From an uncultured Candidatus Saccharibacteria bacterium (lineage in GTDB: Bacteria > Patescibacteriota > Saccharimonadia > Saccharimonadales > UBA4665): 23,874 nt of DNA. Shown here in pieces: positions 1 through 6,384 of the stretch. The notes beneath the pieces were generated by a model. The model was given only the letters and a program-made list of their open reading frames with translations, was not told the DNA's origin and did no database searches. The position numbers were made by a program, and so were the translations under genes. Each line of letters opens with the position of its first letter. Positions within the stretch are counted from its first letter, which is position 1. Location: the NCBI GenBank assembly GCA_937988795.1, contig CALKHY010000111.1, positions 1-23,874 of the forward strand. The letters run 5' to 3'.

Positions 1-40
1 TGGTCAGTGACTGGAGTTCAGACGTGTGCTCTTCCGATCT
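1..40. other. Illumina TruSeq adapter with index (assembly artefact)
   Basis: Bases 7-40 are the reverse complement of the TruSeq index-side adapter. Bases 1-6 (TGGTCA) are the reverse complement of TGACCA, which I recall as TruSeq index 4. The same adapter begins at the other contig end in inverted orientation. Translation across this stretch gives the known artefact peptides GVQTCALPI and MCSSDL, so no residue encoded here is biological. Confidence 0.97.
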
Positions 41-747
41 TGGGCGCCTACCAGTCCGGTGTCGAGATCAATCTGGACAGCATATGGGGCAGAATCACCG
101 ACGACCCGAGACGGTCGCCTGCTGTCGCACGGCTGGCCATTCTCGGAGCGCTGGCGCACGCCGGGGAGGGGGGATTGTCAGAGACCGACTTGATCGAGGC
201 TACACACGGCACACACGGGAAAGTAGCCGTGCACAAAAATATCGGCACGCTGGCAGCCGAACGGCTGATAGACGCACGAACGGTCTTTGACATTAGAACC
301 AGAGAAATCGTTATTACGGTAACTCCCGAACACCTTGAGGTCCGCGGCAGCCGGATGGGTCCGATAACGCGCGCACTATACGAAACTGCGCTTGGGCTGC
401 TGGCCGAAAATCCACAAAACCCACGTATTTCCGCTGCATTCCTCATTGAACAAACCGTAGCCCGGCATCCTCATCTGTCTGCCGAAGAAGTACAAAAGAC
501 CCTTCTCGATAACAGGCCACAGGGTCTCCAGTTTGCTGATAACGACCCTATTCACAAGGGCAGCAAAACAAGACACACCCTCGCCCAGGAATATAAGCGA
601 CCAATCGAGGAACTGTTTACCTTGCTTACAGGGCTCGAAAATCCCGATTTCACAAGGCAAGTCAGGGGCCGCCTGCAGCAAATATTAGACACACCACAGT
701 TCGTTGCCACATTGCTCAGCCGGGCGGGATTTGCCGTTACTGCTTAA
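41..747 (+). CDS. 5'-truncated protein with winged-helix-like segments, function unknown
   Basis: The reading frame is open from the adapter junction to a TAA at 745-747, giving about 235 genuine residues starting near GAYQSGVEIN; the true start lies off the contig. I do not recognise a named family. Predicted structure is mostly helical. The segment around ARLAILGALAHAGEGGLSET, then a helix ending in NIGTLAAERLIDART and a beta-hairpin (REIVITVTPEH), has the look of a winged helix-turn-helix. A second similar segment follows (ISAAFLIEQTVARHPHLSAE). This would fit a transcriptional regulator or a DNA-binding adaptor, but that is inference from shape alone. There are no membrane segments or catalytic motifs. 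It is followed by the tRNA-Lys promoter about 34 bases after its stop. The ATG at 7 lies inside adapter and must not be used as the start. Confidence 0.75.
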
Positions 748-780
748 CGCCACTGATCGCGAAAGCCTTTAATCACTGTC

Positions 781-809
781 TTGCAAAAACAGAGGTAATT
801 TGTTATCAT
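781..809 (+). promoter_or_regulatory. Promoter of tRNA-Lys
   Basis: TTGCAA (781-786), a 17-base spacer and TATCAT (804-809) make a good sigma-70-type promoter. The predicted start is near 816, about 14 bases before the mature tRNA. The spacer holds AGAGGTAA (791-798), an element that recurs near the other two tRNA genes in this window. Confidence 0.7.
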
Positions 810-829
810 ACCAAAGTTACATTTTGCCT

Positions 830-906
830 GGGCCAGTAGCTCAGTTGGTTAGAGCGGCTGCCTCTTAAGCAGCATGTCGAGGGTTCGAGTCCCTCCTGGC
901 CCTCCA
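830..906 (+). tRNA. tRNA-Lys(CTT)
   Basis: A complete cloverleaf is visible: acceptor stem GGGCCAG/CTGGCCC, D-stem GCTC/GAGC, anticodon stem GCTGC/GCAGC with loop CTCTTAA, T-arm GAGGG-TTCGAGT-CCCTC, discriminator T and an encoded CCA (904-906). The loop places CTT at positions 34-36, so it reads AAG lysine codons. It has its own promoter and terminator and is a single-gene transcription unit. Its 3' half has been copied downstream in both orientations (945-1093). Confidence 0.95.
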
Positions 907-944
907 AACAAAATGCCTCACCAACGGTGGGGCTTTTTGTTTGG
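904..944 (+). terminator. Intrinsic terminator of tRNA-Lys
   Basis: GCCTCACC (915-922) pairs with GGTGGGGC (926-933) around loop AAC and is followed by TTTTT. The stem can extend outward through CCAAACAAAA (904-913) and TTTTGTTTGG (935-944), with one T-T mismatch, so the long form would also pair the CCA end of the tRNA. Confidence 0.85.
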
Positions 945-1093
945 TCGTTCGAGACTCGAACCTTCGACATAGCATGTCGAGGGTGAGGACTGCCAGTGGC
1001 AGTCCGCAAGGGAATCTTCCGATGGCGGCTGTGCCGCCAATCGCGAAGTTCCGGGGTCGCGGAACGTGACCGAGTCCCTCCTGGCCCTCCAAA
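945..1093 (+). repeat. Hairpin-rich cassette made of tRNA-Lys 3'-half copies around an 86-base insert
   Basis: Bases 951-970 are an inverted copy (18 of 20 identical) of tRNA positions 874-893. Bases 971-984 copy 871-884 exactly, and 1071-1093 copy 886-908 exactly, including the CCA. Between the two direct pieces, within what would be the T-loop, sit 86 unrelated bases (985-1070). Five hairpins occur in a row: GTTCGAG/CTCGAAC (947-961), TCGACAT/ATGTCGA (964-980), GGACTGCC/GGCAGTCC (987-1005), GGCGGC/GCCGCC (1024-1038, extendable with bulges to about 1016-1048) and GTTCCG/CGGAAC (1048-1065). No 5' half of a second tRNA is present, so this is not a working tRNA. It could be an integration scar, a miniature mobile element or a structured RNA. 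Confidence 0.8.
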
Positions 1094-1106
1094 GTTTGTC
1101 ATGTCG

Positions 1107-1131
1107 ACTCCTTGGCTGCGAGGAGTTTTTT
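1107..1131 (+). terminator. Intrinsic terminator after the tRNA-derived cassette
   Basis: ACTCCT (1107-1112) pairs with AGGAGT (1121-1126), followed by a T-run to 1131. It would end any transcript of the 945-1093 cassette that escapes the first terminator, which is one reason to consider the cassette as possibly transcribed. Confidence 0.7.
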
Positions 1132-1138
1132 GTTATTC

Positions 1139-1144
1139 TATAAT
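1139..1144 (+). promoter_or_regulatory. -10 box of the DUF805 gene
   Basis: A perfect TATAAT ends only 4 bases before the first ATG (1148) and 7 bases before the second ATG (1151). No clear -35 is seen at normal spacing. The predicted start falls on the second ATG, so the mRNA may be leaderless and the true start may be 1151. Confidence 0.5.
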
Positions 1145-1147
1145 TAG

Positions 1148-1498
1148 ATGATGTTTGACTTTAGCCGAAGGATAAACAGAGCGACTTATTACGCCGGGAT
1201 AGGAATTGTGCTTTTCGTGGTTATCGGAGCATCCCTCCTGAGCGCCCTGCCAACGTTTGGGGGCGTCATAGATACTATTATTGGCCTTACGATTGTCCTT
1301 ATAGCTCTTATACTGTTCGTATATCTAGTCTGTCTTGTCAGACAGCGCGCCAACGACATCGGATGGCACCCGCTGCTCGCCACGCTTATTGCTTTCTCAA
1401 TTCCTTTCGCCTTCCTCATTCTTGGCTTAATACCTGGGCAGAAGACAGCAAACCGGTTTGGTGCCGTGCCGGAGCCAGGCGTCAGACTAAAAAGATAG
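1148..1498 (+). CDS. DUF805 family small membrane protein
   Basis: The 116-residue product matches the DUF805 family (YhaH-like) in length and motif order. It has an N-terminal FSRRINRATYY segment, two adjacent hydrophobic helices (about residues 14-35 and 40-64), the family signature RQRANDIGWHPLL, a third helix and the closing GLIPGQKTANRFG motif. The family has no established biochemical role; members are inner-membrane proteins common in small bacterial genomes. Start choice is between adjacent ATG codons at 1148 and 1151. With TATAAT at 1139-1144 and no Shine-Dalgarno, the second ATG fits leaderless initiation better. The remnant of a DUF1801 gene follows directly after the stop. Confidence 0.88.
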   Translation: MMFDFSRRINRATYYAGIGIVLFVVIGASLLSALPTFGGVIDTIIGLTIVLIALILFVYLVCLVRQRANDIGWHPLLATLIAFSIPFAFLILGLIPGQKTANRFGAVPEPGVRLKR

Positions 1499-1626
1499 TC
1501 GGCAATGTACAGCCCACGCAGGGCACCAAAGGAACGTTCCGGTTCACCGAAGAAAATCCGATTCCAGAATCCGTCGTCCGCGAAATTGTGCTCGCGCGCT
1601 TGGCGAAAATTAACAAGAGTAAATAA
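1498..1626 (+). pseudogene. C-terminal remnant of a DUF1801 (YdhG-like) protein
   Basis: The frame ending with TAA at 1624-1626 encodes GTKGTFRFTEENPIPESVV followed by REIVLARLAKINKSK. This matches the C-terminus I know from DUF1801/YdhG proteins (KGT-x-RF, then P-x-P, then a helix IV-x-AR). The remaining two thirds of that fold are absent: upstream, this frame runs inside the DUF805 gene and gives nothing related. There is no ATG in the remnant. I read it as the tail of a gene whose 5' part was deleted when the DUF805 gene became its neighbour. A short functional peptide cannot be excluded. Confidence 0.5.
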
Positions 1627-1645
1627 CCTTCGACATCCCTGTTTC

Positions 1646-1654
1646 TGGTATACT
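1646..1654 (+). promoter_or_regulatory. Extended -10 of the first Nudix gene
   Basis: TGG followed by TATACT (1649-1654) is an extended -10 box. Its expected start point is the A of the ATG at 1661, so the message is probably leaderless. No Shine-Dalgarno is present. Confidence 0.55.
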
Positions 1655-1660
1655 TGTCGC

Positions 1661-2109
1661 ATGCGGACAATCAAACGTGACGTGGTGGGAGCGTTCATAT
1701 TCTCAAGCGACAACAAAATTCTCCTGGGAAAAAGCCGGAAAGGCGGCGTGTACCACGGCACCTGGATGGTTCCGGGCGGCGGTATCGAGGAGGGCGAAAC
1801 AATGCGCGACGCCGTCATCAGGGAAATACACGAGGAAGTCGCGTTGACATCAGCCCTTTCGACATCAAACTGCTCGACGACCCGCAAACCAACCAAAGTG
1901 AAAAGGTATTGCGCGACACAAACGAAAAAGTACTGGTGGATATGCGGCTCTACGACTTCGTCGTGCAGGCCGACAAACCTGCCGACGAAATCCCTGTCAA
2001 ATGCGACGACGATATTGTCGAGGCGGCCTGGCACCCGATATCGGAGCTTTCCAAGTTGGAGCTGTCGCCGCCAACAAAAGCCCGGCTGCAAAGCCTGGGC
2101 TACCTGTAG
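1661..2109 (+). pseudogene. Nudix hydrolase, frameshifted inside the Nudix box
   Basis: The first frame reads MRTIKRDVVGAFIFSSDNKI and on through GGGIEEGETMRDAVIREIHE, ending with EEV at 1840. The rest continues one frame over from about 1843 as VDISPFDIKLLDDPQ to LQSLGYL and a stop at 2107-2109. Restoring one G near 1841 gives EEVGVDIS and completes the Nudix signature G-x5-E-x7-REUxEExGU, so the missing base falls at its conserved glycine codon. Repaired, the protein is about 149 residues, a normal Nudix length. Nudix enzymes hydrolyse nucleoside diphosphate derivatives; the substrate here cannot be told. As written, the product loses its C-terminal half. This may be a real mutation or a consensus error. 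Start 1661 has an extended -10 just upstream. Confidence 0.8.
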
Positions 2110-2137
2110 TCCCTAACCCCTTTACATTGTGAAAATT

Positions 2138-2168
2138 TTGACACCCTCCCGGCTCGTGCTGGCATAAG
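2138..2168 (+). promoter_or_regulatory. Candidate promoter of the ZU5-like gene
   Basis: A consensus TTGACA (2138-2143) is followed after 19 bases by TGG and CATAAG (2163-2168), a weak extended -10. The predicted start is at or just after the ATG at 2173, so this too may be leaderless. The long spacer lowers confidence. Confidence 0.4.
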
Positions 2169-2172
2169 CAGT

Positions 2173-2886
2173 ATGAGTGAGGAACAAAAGGGCGGGAGCG
2201 CTGACCGCCAGGAGTTGCACACAACCAGCGAGCACCAAACAGAACACAAAATAGAGAAGCAAGAAACGCCGGGAGGTGATAAGAAAACCCAAAAGCCTTC
2301 GCCAAAATTCAATTGGAAATCTAAGAAAACGTTACTATTTGCAGCAGTAGCAGCGGTGGTCATACTTGGCGGCGTGGCCGCTTATTTTGTATACTTCCGC
2401 GATACGGTATACCAGGGCTTTAAAAAAGAATTTAAGGCCAGCGGCCAGCCGGTAAGCATTGAGATGGAGCTCGACAGCGAAAACGTCTCGATTCTACACA
2501 CCGATAAAACAGGCGGCCTGCTGTCAAAAGGCGACATTTCACTGGAGGTGCCAGAAGACGCCCTGCCCGGCCGTGAATCAATCGTCGCCACGAAAATAAC
2601 CAACCTCAAGGGACTTCCCGAAGGCTGGGAATTTGTTGACGGCTACAACTTTACGCCTGATGGCACCACATTTGCCAAGCCCGCCGTCCTCACCTACTAC
2701 GGCGCGGACAACCCCAATCTCTACGCATTTAAGATAGAGAACGGCCAGCTGAGCAGACTACCGCTATTCAAGAAGGATGGCGCGCTCGTCACCCACCTCA
2801 CCTCGTTTAGTGCCGCGGTGTTCATCAATGTCTCCCGTGAATTGCCATATGTCACCAACCCGAACGACGCTGAAAAGCGCGCGTGA
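2173..2886 (+). CDS. Membrane-anchored protein with ZU5-like domain (N-terminal part of a frameshifted gene)
   Basis: Residues 1-55 are charged, Gln/Lys-rich and probably disordered, lying in the cytoplasm. One hydrophobic helix (about 56-75, LLFAAVAAVVILGGVAAYFV) anchors the protein. The external part, about residues 108-180, resembles a ZU5 domain: GGLLSKGDISLEVPEDALPG, then a repeated beta pattern and GYNFTPDGTTFAKPAVLTYY. The frame ends in TGA at 2884-2886, but a helical sequence continues without a start codon in the next frame (REIVANILAESQETVTDEQI). Removing one A from the run at 2873-2876 joins them as NDAESAREIVANIL, so 2173-3871 is most likely one gene of about 566 residues. No function can be assigned beyond a surface-facing role. 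Confidence 0.75.
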   Translation: MSEEQKGGSADRQELHTTSEHQTEHKIEKQETPGGDKKTQKPSPKFNWKSKKTLLFAAVAAVVILGGVAAYFVYFRDTVYQGFKKEFKASGQPVSIEMELDSENVSILHTDKTGGLLSKGDISLEVPEDALPGRESIVATKITNLKGLPEGWEFVDGYNFTPDGTTFAKPAVLTYYGADNPNLYAFKIENGQLSRLPLFKKDGALVTHLTSFSAAVFINVSRELPYVTNPNDAEKRA

Positions 2887-3871
2887 AATTGTCGCGAACA
2901 TTCTGGCCGAAAGCCAAGAAACCGTGACAGACGAACAAATAGAGCGCATCAAGAAGGTGCTGCGCGCCTGGTACACCGCCTCGGTCAAGAATCATCTGGA
3001 AGCCGCTAAAGAAAATGAGCAAATACTGAAGGACTCCGCCCGAGAGTTCCTTGAATGGTGGAAAATAGTGCAAATCTTCGGCCTGGACGATGAGTTTGCA
3101 CAAGAGATAGAGCGCGCTCACGACCTGCTTGCAGAGGGATTCAAGAACGCTATCACCCTCGCCAGCGAACGCTGCGTTGCCGACCGGGACATCACCCAGG
3201 CGTCGGCCGTCATGCAGTGGACCGCGCTTGCGCAGCTTCTTGGTTACGACGACCGGCCAGGGCTTGCATATGAAGATCTCAAACAACACGTGCACGAATG
3301 CGCCCGGTTTGAACTGAAGATCGAGTCGCGCATGGATGCCAACACCGATTTCGGCGATTCATACATCACGCTTACCGGCGAAGCTGTGGTAGAACTCAAG
3401 GATTGGGTGTTCACCGGCGGAGGCACCGTCACCGAAGGGCCCTGGGTCCAGACTGGTGAGGGCGGCTGCACCTACACAGTTGATCCGAATACCTACAACA
3501 TCAAGATCGGCCCCACGCCATTCCTGCATGCCAGCGGCAAAACCGGCGCCAATGTCAACCTGCTGCTCGACCTCACCGCGCTTGACGAGCACTATCTGTA
3601 TTACCGTTGCTCCCTGGGCGGCAACAGCCAGATGACCGTAGGCTGGCCAGGTTCGTTCTGGCTGTCAGACTTCGATGAACTGCACGAAGATCTCAACCTC
3701 AGGGCTTACCTAGAGTGCGAATGCTACGCCATTTCCGACTGGGAATACGTCGGCAAAGACGGCATCGTCGCCAGGAAGACGCTGAAAGGCTCAAAGACAT
3801 CCGCATTCGGCACCAGCACAAAGGGTACAACCGAATTCGTCCTCTACCACCGGCCGGTAACATCCCGGTAG
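2876..3871 (+). CDS. Helical plus beta-sheet C-terminal part of the ZU5-like protein (other frame)
   Basis: This 331-residue continuation has no plausible start codon of its own: the only in-frame ATGs before it lie inside the ZU5-like coding region and give a low-complexity Ser/Pro/Arg sequence. The first part (to about residue 155) is strongly helical with heptad-like charge patterns (DEQIERIKKVLRAWYTASV, NHLEAAKENEQILKDSAREF). The second part is rich in glycine, threonine and aromatic residues, as in a beta-sandwich. I recognise no family. Joined to the preceding frame it would form an anchored extracellular protein with a stalk and a distal beta domain. The stop is followed within 20 bases by the HEAT-like gene. 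Confidence 0.65.
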   Translation, partial: SAREIVANILAESQETVTDEQIERIKKVLRAWYTASVKNHLEAAKENEQILKDSAREFLEWWKIVQIFGLDDEFAQEIERAHDLLAEGFKNAITLASERCVADRDITQASAVMQWTALAQLLGYDDRPGLAYEDLKQHVHECARFELKIESRMDANTDFGDSYITLTGEAVVELKDWVFTGGGTVTEGPWVQTGEGGCTYTVDPNTYNIKIGPTPFLHASGKTGANVNLLLDLTALDEHYLYYRCSLGGNSQMTVGWPGSFWLSDFDELHEDLNLRAYLECECYAISDWEYVGKDGIVARKTLKGSKTSAFGTSTKGTTEFVLYHRPVTSR

Positions 3872-3880
3872 TGGTATCAT
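3872..3880 (+). promoter_or_regulatory. Extended -10 of the HEAT-like gene
   Basis: TGG followed by TATCAT (3875-3880) ends 8 bases before the ATG at 3889. No Shine-Dalgarno is present. It fits the leaderless pattern seen at several genes here. Confidence 0.45.
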
Positions 3881-3888
3881 AAACGGTA

Positions 3889-4421
3889 ATGGGTCTGGAC
3901 ATCCTTTCCCTGCTGTGCGAAGGCGACCTGCGTACGGTCAACAACGTTGATAGAGTTTTGAAAACGTACTCAAAAACCATGAGGCCATCGAGATCCTCAT
4001 TACCGGCATGGAGAGCAAGGACGAAGGGCTGGCCATGCGCGCCGCTGACGCCTTGCAGAAAGTGTTCATTCGCCAGCCAGAGCTCGTACAGCCCCACACC
4101 TCACAGCTCGTAGCACTTTTGCTTACCCACTCGCAAAAAGAAGTGCGCTGGCACCTGGCCCAAATCCTGCCGCACCTCAACCTCACCAAAGACCAGGTAA
4201 AGCAAGTTGCCCAAATCTGGCAGGACGATTTTTACAACTCAACAAGCAGCATCGTCAAAACATTTTCCCTCCAGGCCATGCACGACATCGCTGTGCATCA
4301 CCCGGAGCTACAGCCAGTGTTTGACGAGATGATCGCCTACGCCCTACAAAACGGCACCGCCGCCATGAGAGCAAGAGCCAAAAGACTCCTAGCAAATCCG
4401 CCTGATTCTGTCGTCATCTAA
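3889..4421 (+). pseudogene. HEAT-like helical repeat protein, frameshifted near the N-terminus
   Basis: The opening frame reads MGLDILSLLCEGDLRTVNNV to about TYSK. The second frame, from about 3978, reads HEAIEILITGMESKDEGLAM and continues to a TAA at 4419-4421. Adding one A to the run at 3972-3976 joins them as YSKNHEAIEILITG, giving about 177 residues. The helix-turn-helix pairs (MRAADALQKVF, TSQLVALLLTHSQKEVRWHL, KTFSLQAMHDIAVHHPEL, AMRARAKRLL) are typical of HEAT or armadillo-type alpha-solenoids, which act as protein-binding scaffolds. The partner is unknown. An internal ATG at 4008 would permit a 137-residue shorter product even without repair. Confidence 0.65.
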
Positions 4422-4427
4422 TGTAAC

Positions 4428-4461
4428 AATATGCACGCTTATAGGCGCGCATATTACTTTT
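4428..4461. terminator. Hairpin between convergent genes, possible bidirectional terminator
   Basis: AATATGCACGC (4428-4438) pairs with GCGCGCATATT (4445-4455) around loop TTATAG with one A-C mismatch. On the plus strand it is followed by ACTTTTC, a weak T-tract. It lies in the 56-base gap between the HEAT-like gene and the convergent flavoprotein gene. Confidence 0.5.
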
Positions 4462-4477
4462 CATATCCGCCCATCTT

Positions 4478-6208
4478 TTACGCGCGGGAGGCAGTGGCTG
4501 CTTTGATGCGCTTCTTTTCGGCGTCGAGTTTGGCAAGGACGTCGCGGAATGGCGTGCCTTCCGGCTGGGCGGCGTGCAGGGCGCCAAGGTAGCCAAAGAC
4601 TGAGGCCGGGCCGATGGTGCTGCCTGGGCCGGGATAGGTGTGGCCCATGACGCTCGCGGTGTTGTTACCGGCGGCGTAGAGCCCTTCGATGATGGTACCA
4701 TCCTTGCGCAGTACCCGAGCCCATTCGTCGGTGACCAGGCCGCCCTTGGTGCCAAGGTCGCCCGGATAGATCTTGATGGCAATGAACGGACCTTTTTCGA
4801 TGGTGCCGAGGTTGGGGTTGGGTTTAACAAGCGGGTCGCCATAGTAGTTGTCGTACTTGGTGCGGCCGCGGCCGAAGTCGCGATCCACGCCCTCACGGGC
4901 AAACTCGTTAAAACGCTTAATTGTCTCTAGGAATACCTCTTTGTTCACGCCCATTTTTTCGGCCAACTCCGGAAGCGTCTTGGCCTCGACCAGCTCGCCT
5001 GCTTTCTTGAGTTTCTTCTTGGCGCCAGGGGTCAGGATGAAGACTGTGTTCAAGAAGTGGGTGGTGTGGCGGTGGTCAAGCACCAGCCAGGACGGGATGC
5101 ACGGCACTTCCTTATTGTGCTCGAGCATATGATGGCCGAAGTCGATGTACGACTCAGACTCGTTGAGGTAGCGGTTGCCTTGCTGGTCAACCACGATGCT
5201 CCACGGGTCGGAGCGCTCGTTCAGGATAAAGCCGTGCTGATCCTTGCCGTCCGGGTGGGCGGTTGTCGCACCCCACCAGGCGTCGTCCATCATGCCGAGC
5301 GCTGCGCCGACTTTTGCGCCAACCTCAATGCCCTGCCCCAGCTGGCCTTCAGGTGCGCTGGACCAGCCAGGAACGCCATGGTACTTCTGGCGCCACTCTT
5401 TGTTGCGGGCGAAGCCGCCGGCAGCGAGCATTACACCGCGGCGGGCGTGCACACGGACGGTCTTGCCTTCCTTTTCGATTACTGCGCCAACAACACGGTT
5501 GTTTTCGACGATCAGTTCCTTGAGTGGCGAGCTGAGCCACACCGGAATGTTGCGCTTGCGGACAATGTACATGAACGAGCTCGCGAGCGCTGCACCCATG
5601 CCGACTTTACGCTGGCCGAGCAGCAGGCTGCCTATAGTCCGGAAAACAAAGCGCGCCCCGCGGATAAAGCCGCCTGGCGTCGACCAGGCGCGCGACAACA
5701 ACCACACGTCGTCTGTCTTGGCCGGCAGGGGCAACCCGCCTTCGCGTATCAGCTTGCGGTATTTGCCGAGCTTTAGGATATTAAACGGCTCCACCTCTAT
5801 ACCGCGCCCGATGCGGCCGCCCGGCAGGTCGGGGTAATAATCGGGATAGTCCTTGGCCCGCGTCCATTTAATGCCTTCCTCGGCCATCATGTTCACAAAG
5901 TCGGGAACGGCAATCAAAAAGGCCAGCTTACGCTCGTCGCTGGCCCATGGTCCCGGCTCGCCGATAATCGCCTTCATGTAGGCAAATGCTTCTTCTACCG
6001 AATCTTCCACACCGTCGCGCTTCATGAGCGGGTTGTTCGGCATCCAGAGGCCGCCGCCCGAGATCGCCGTTGTGCCGCCCCATTTGTCCATGCTCTCTAC
6101 CATAATCACGTCCAGGCCGTTTTTATTGGCCGTAATCGCCGCACTCATGCCTGCCGCGCCGGTGCCGGCTACCAGAAAATCAGTTTCATAGTCCCATTCG
6201 TTTTTCAT
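4478..6208 (-). CDS. FAD-dependent oxidoreductase, 3-ketosteroid delta-1-dehydrogenase-like
   Basis: The 576-residue protein belongs to the succinate dehydrogenase/fumarate reductase-like flavoprotein superfamily. It has an N-terminal dinucleotide fold (FLVAGTGAAGMSAAITA, GxGxxG at 15-20), the KWGGTTAISGGGLWMPNNPL segment and a C-terminal GLYAAGNNTASVMGHTYPGP. The tail YPGPGSTIGP is the KstD signature: the catalytic Tyr and Gly of Rhodococcus KstD1 are four apart, matching Tyr525 and Gly529 here. A PDYYP-DLPGG stretch (residues 122-130) resembles the region of another active-site Tyr. KstD enzymes introduce a 1,2 double bond into the steroid A ring; the true substrate here is unproven. Start 6208 fits KstD N-termini (WDYETDFLV); ATG 6217 is closer to AGGGGG at the upstream site, and an open frame extends to 6268. 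It is a single-gene unit divergent from the adhesin. Confidence 0.8.
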   Translation of the reverse strand: MKNEWDYETDFLVAGTGAAGMSAAITANKNGLDVIMVESMDKWGGTTAISGGGLWMPNNPLMKRDGVEDSVEEAFAYMKAIIGEPGPWASDERKLAFLIAVPDFVNMMAEEGIKWTRAKDYPDYYPDLPGGRIGRGIEVEPFNILKLGKYRKLIREGGLPLPAKTDDVWLLSRAWSTPGGFIRGARFVFRTIGSLLLGQRKVGMGAALASSFMYIVRKRNIPVWLSSPLKELIVENNRVVGAVIEKEGKTVRVHARRGVMLAAGGFARNKEWRQKYHGVPGWSSAPEGQLGQGIEVGAKVGAALGMMDDAWWGATTAHPDGKDQHGFILNERSDPWSIVVDQQGNRYLNESESYIDFGHHMLEHNKEVPCIPSWLVLDHRHTTHFLNTVFILTPGAKKKLKKAGELVEAKTLPELAEKMGVNKEVFLETIKRFNEFAREGVDRDFGRGRTKYDNYYGDPLVKPNPNLGTIEKGPFIAIKIYPGDLGTKGGLVTDEWARVLRKDGTIIEGLYAAGNNTASVMGHTYPGPGSTIGPASVFGYLGALHAAQPEGTPFRDVLAKLDAEKKRIKAATASRA

Positions 6209-6327
6209 TGTCCGCATTTCCCCCTTAATGCTTACGATTAATGTAGTCCAGTTTTTGCGCAGGGTCAATTAGAGACAGCCAGCATCTCCTTGTTGTGCGT
6301 AGCCAAGGATGAACGGGTCGGTCATTG

Positions 6328-6356
6328 TTGCCCACTAATGTTGTCTGTAGTACAAT
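6328..6356 (+). promoter_or_regulatory. Promoter of the adhesin operon
   Basis: TTGCCC (6328-6333), a 17-base spacer and TACAAT (6351-6356). It leaves a leader of about 20 bases containing GAGGG (6375-6379) as Shine-Dalgarno before the ATG at 6385. Confidence 0.6.
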
Positions 6357-6384
6357 CTAAAGCAATAGCATTATCGAGGGTAGC

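Noticed and set aside
971..1093. A second tRNA-Lys gene with an intron in the T-loop
   Set aside because: No 5' half exists: there is no GGGCCAG acceptor strand, D-arm or anticodon arm near the copy, and an 86-base T-loop intron has no bacterial precedent that I know.
806..1102. 98-residue minus-strand frame over the tRNA-Lys region
   Set aside because: It reads the complement of tRNA-Lys and its copies (GLEPSTCCLRGSRSNQLSYW), a typical tRNA-antisense artefact.
1189..2091. 300-residue minus-strand frame over DUF805 and Nudix
   Set aside because: It lies opposite two recognisable protein families and itself resembles nothing.
2884..2886. Recoded UGA (glycine code of some Patescibacteria) as explanation for the split ZU5-like gene
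   Set aside because: Reading through the TGA in frame gives an Arg/Ser-rich sequence with a stop soon after, while the real continuation is in another frame. Other genes, such as folC and the sortase, end in TGA at their natural ends.
3972..3976. Programmed -1 frameshift at CAAAAACC in the HEAT-like gene
   Set aside because: The context TCA-AAA-ACC is a weak slippery site with no downstream stem-loop that I can see; a missing A is simpler.
5057..5776. 239-residue plus-strand frame inside the flavoprotein gene
   Set aside because: It is antisense to a well-supported KstD-like protein and has no family resemblance.
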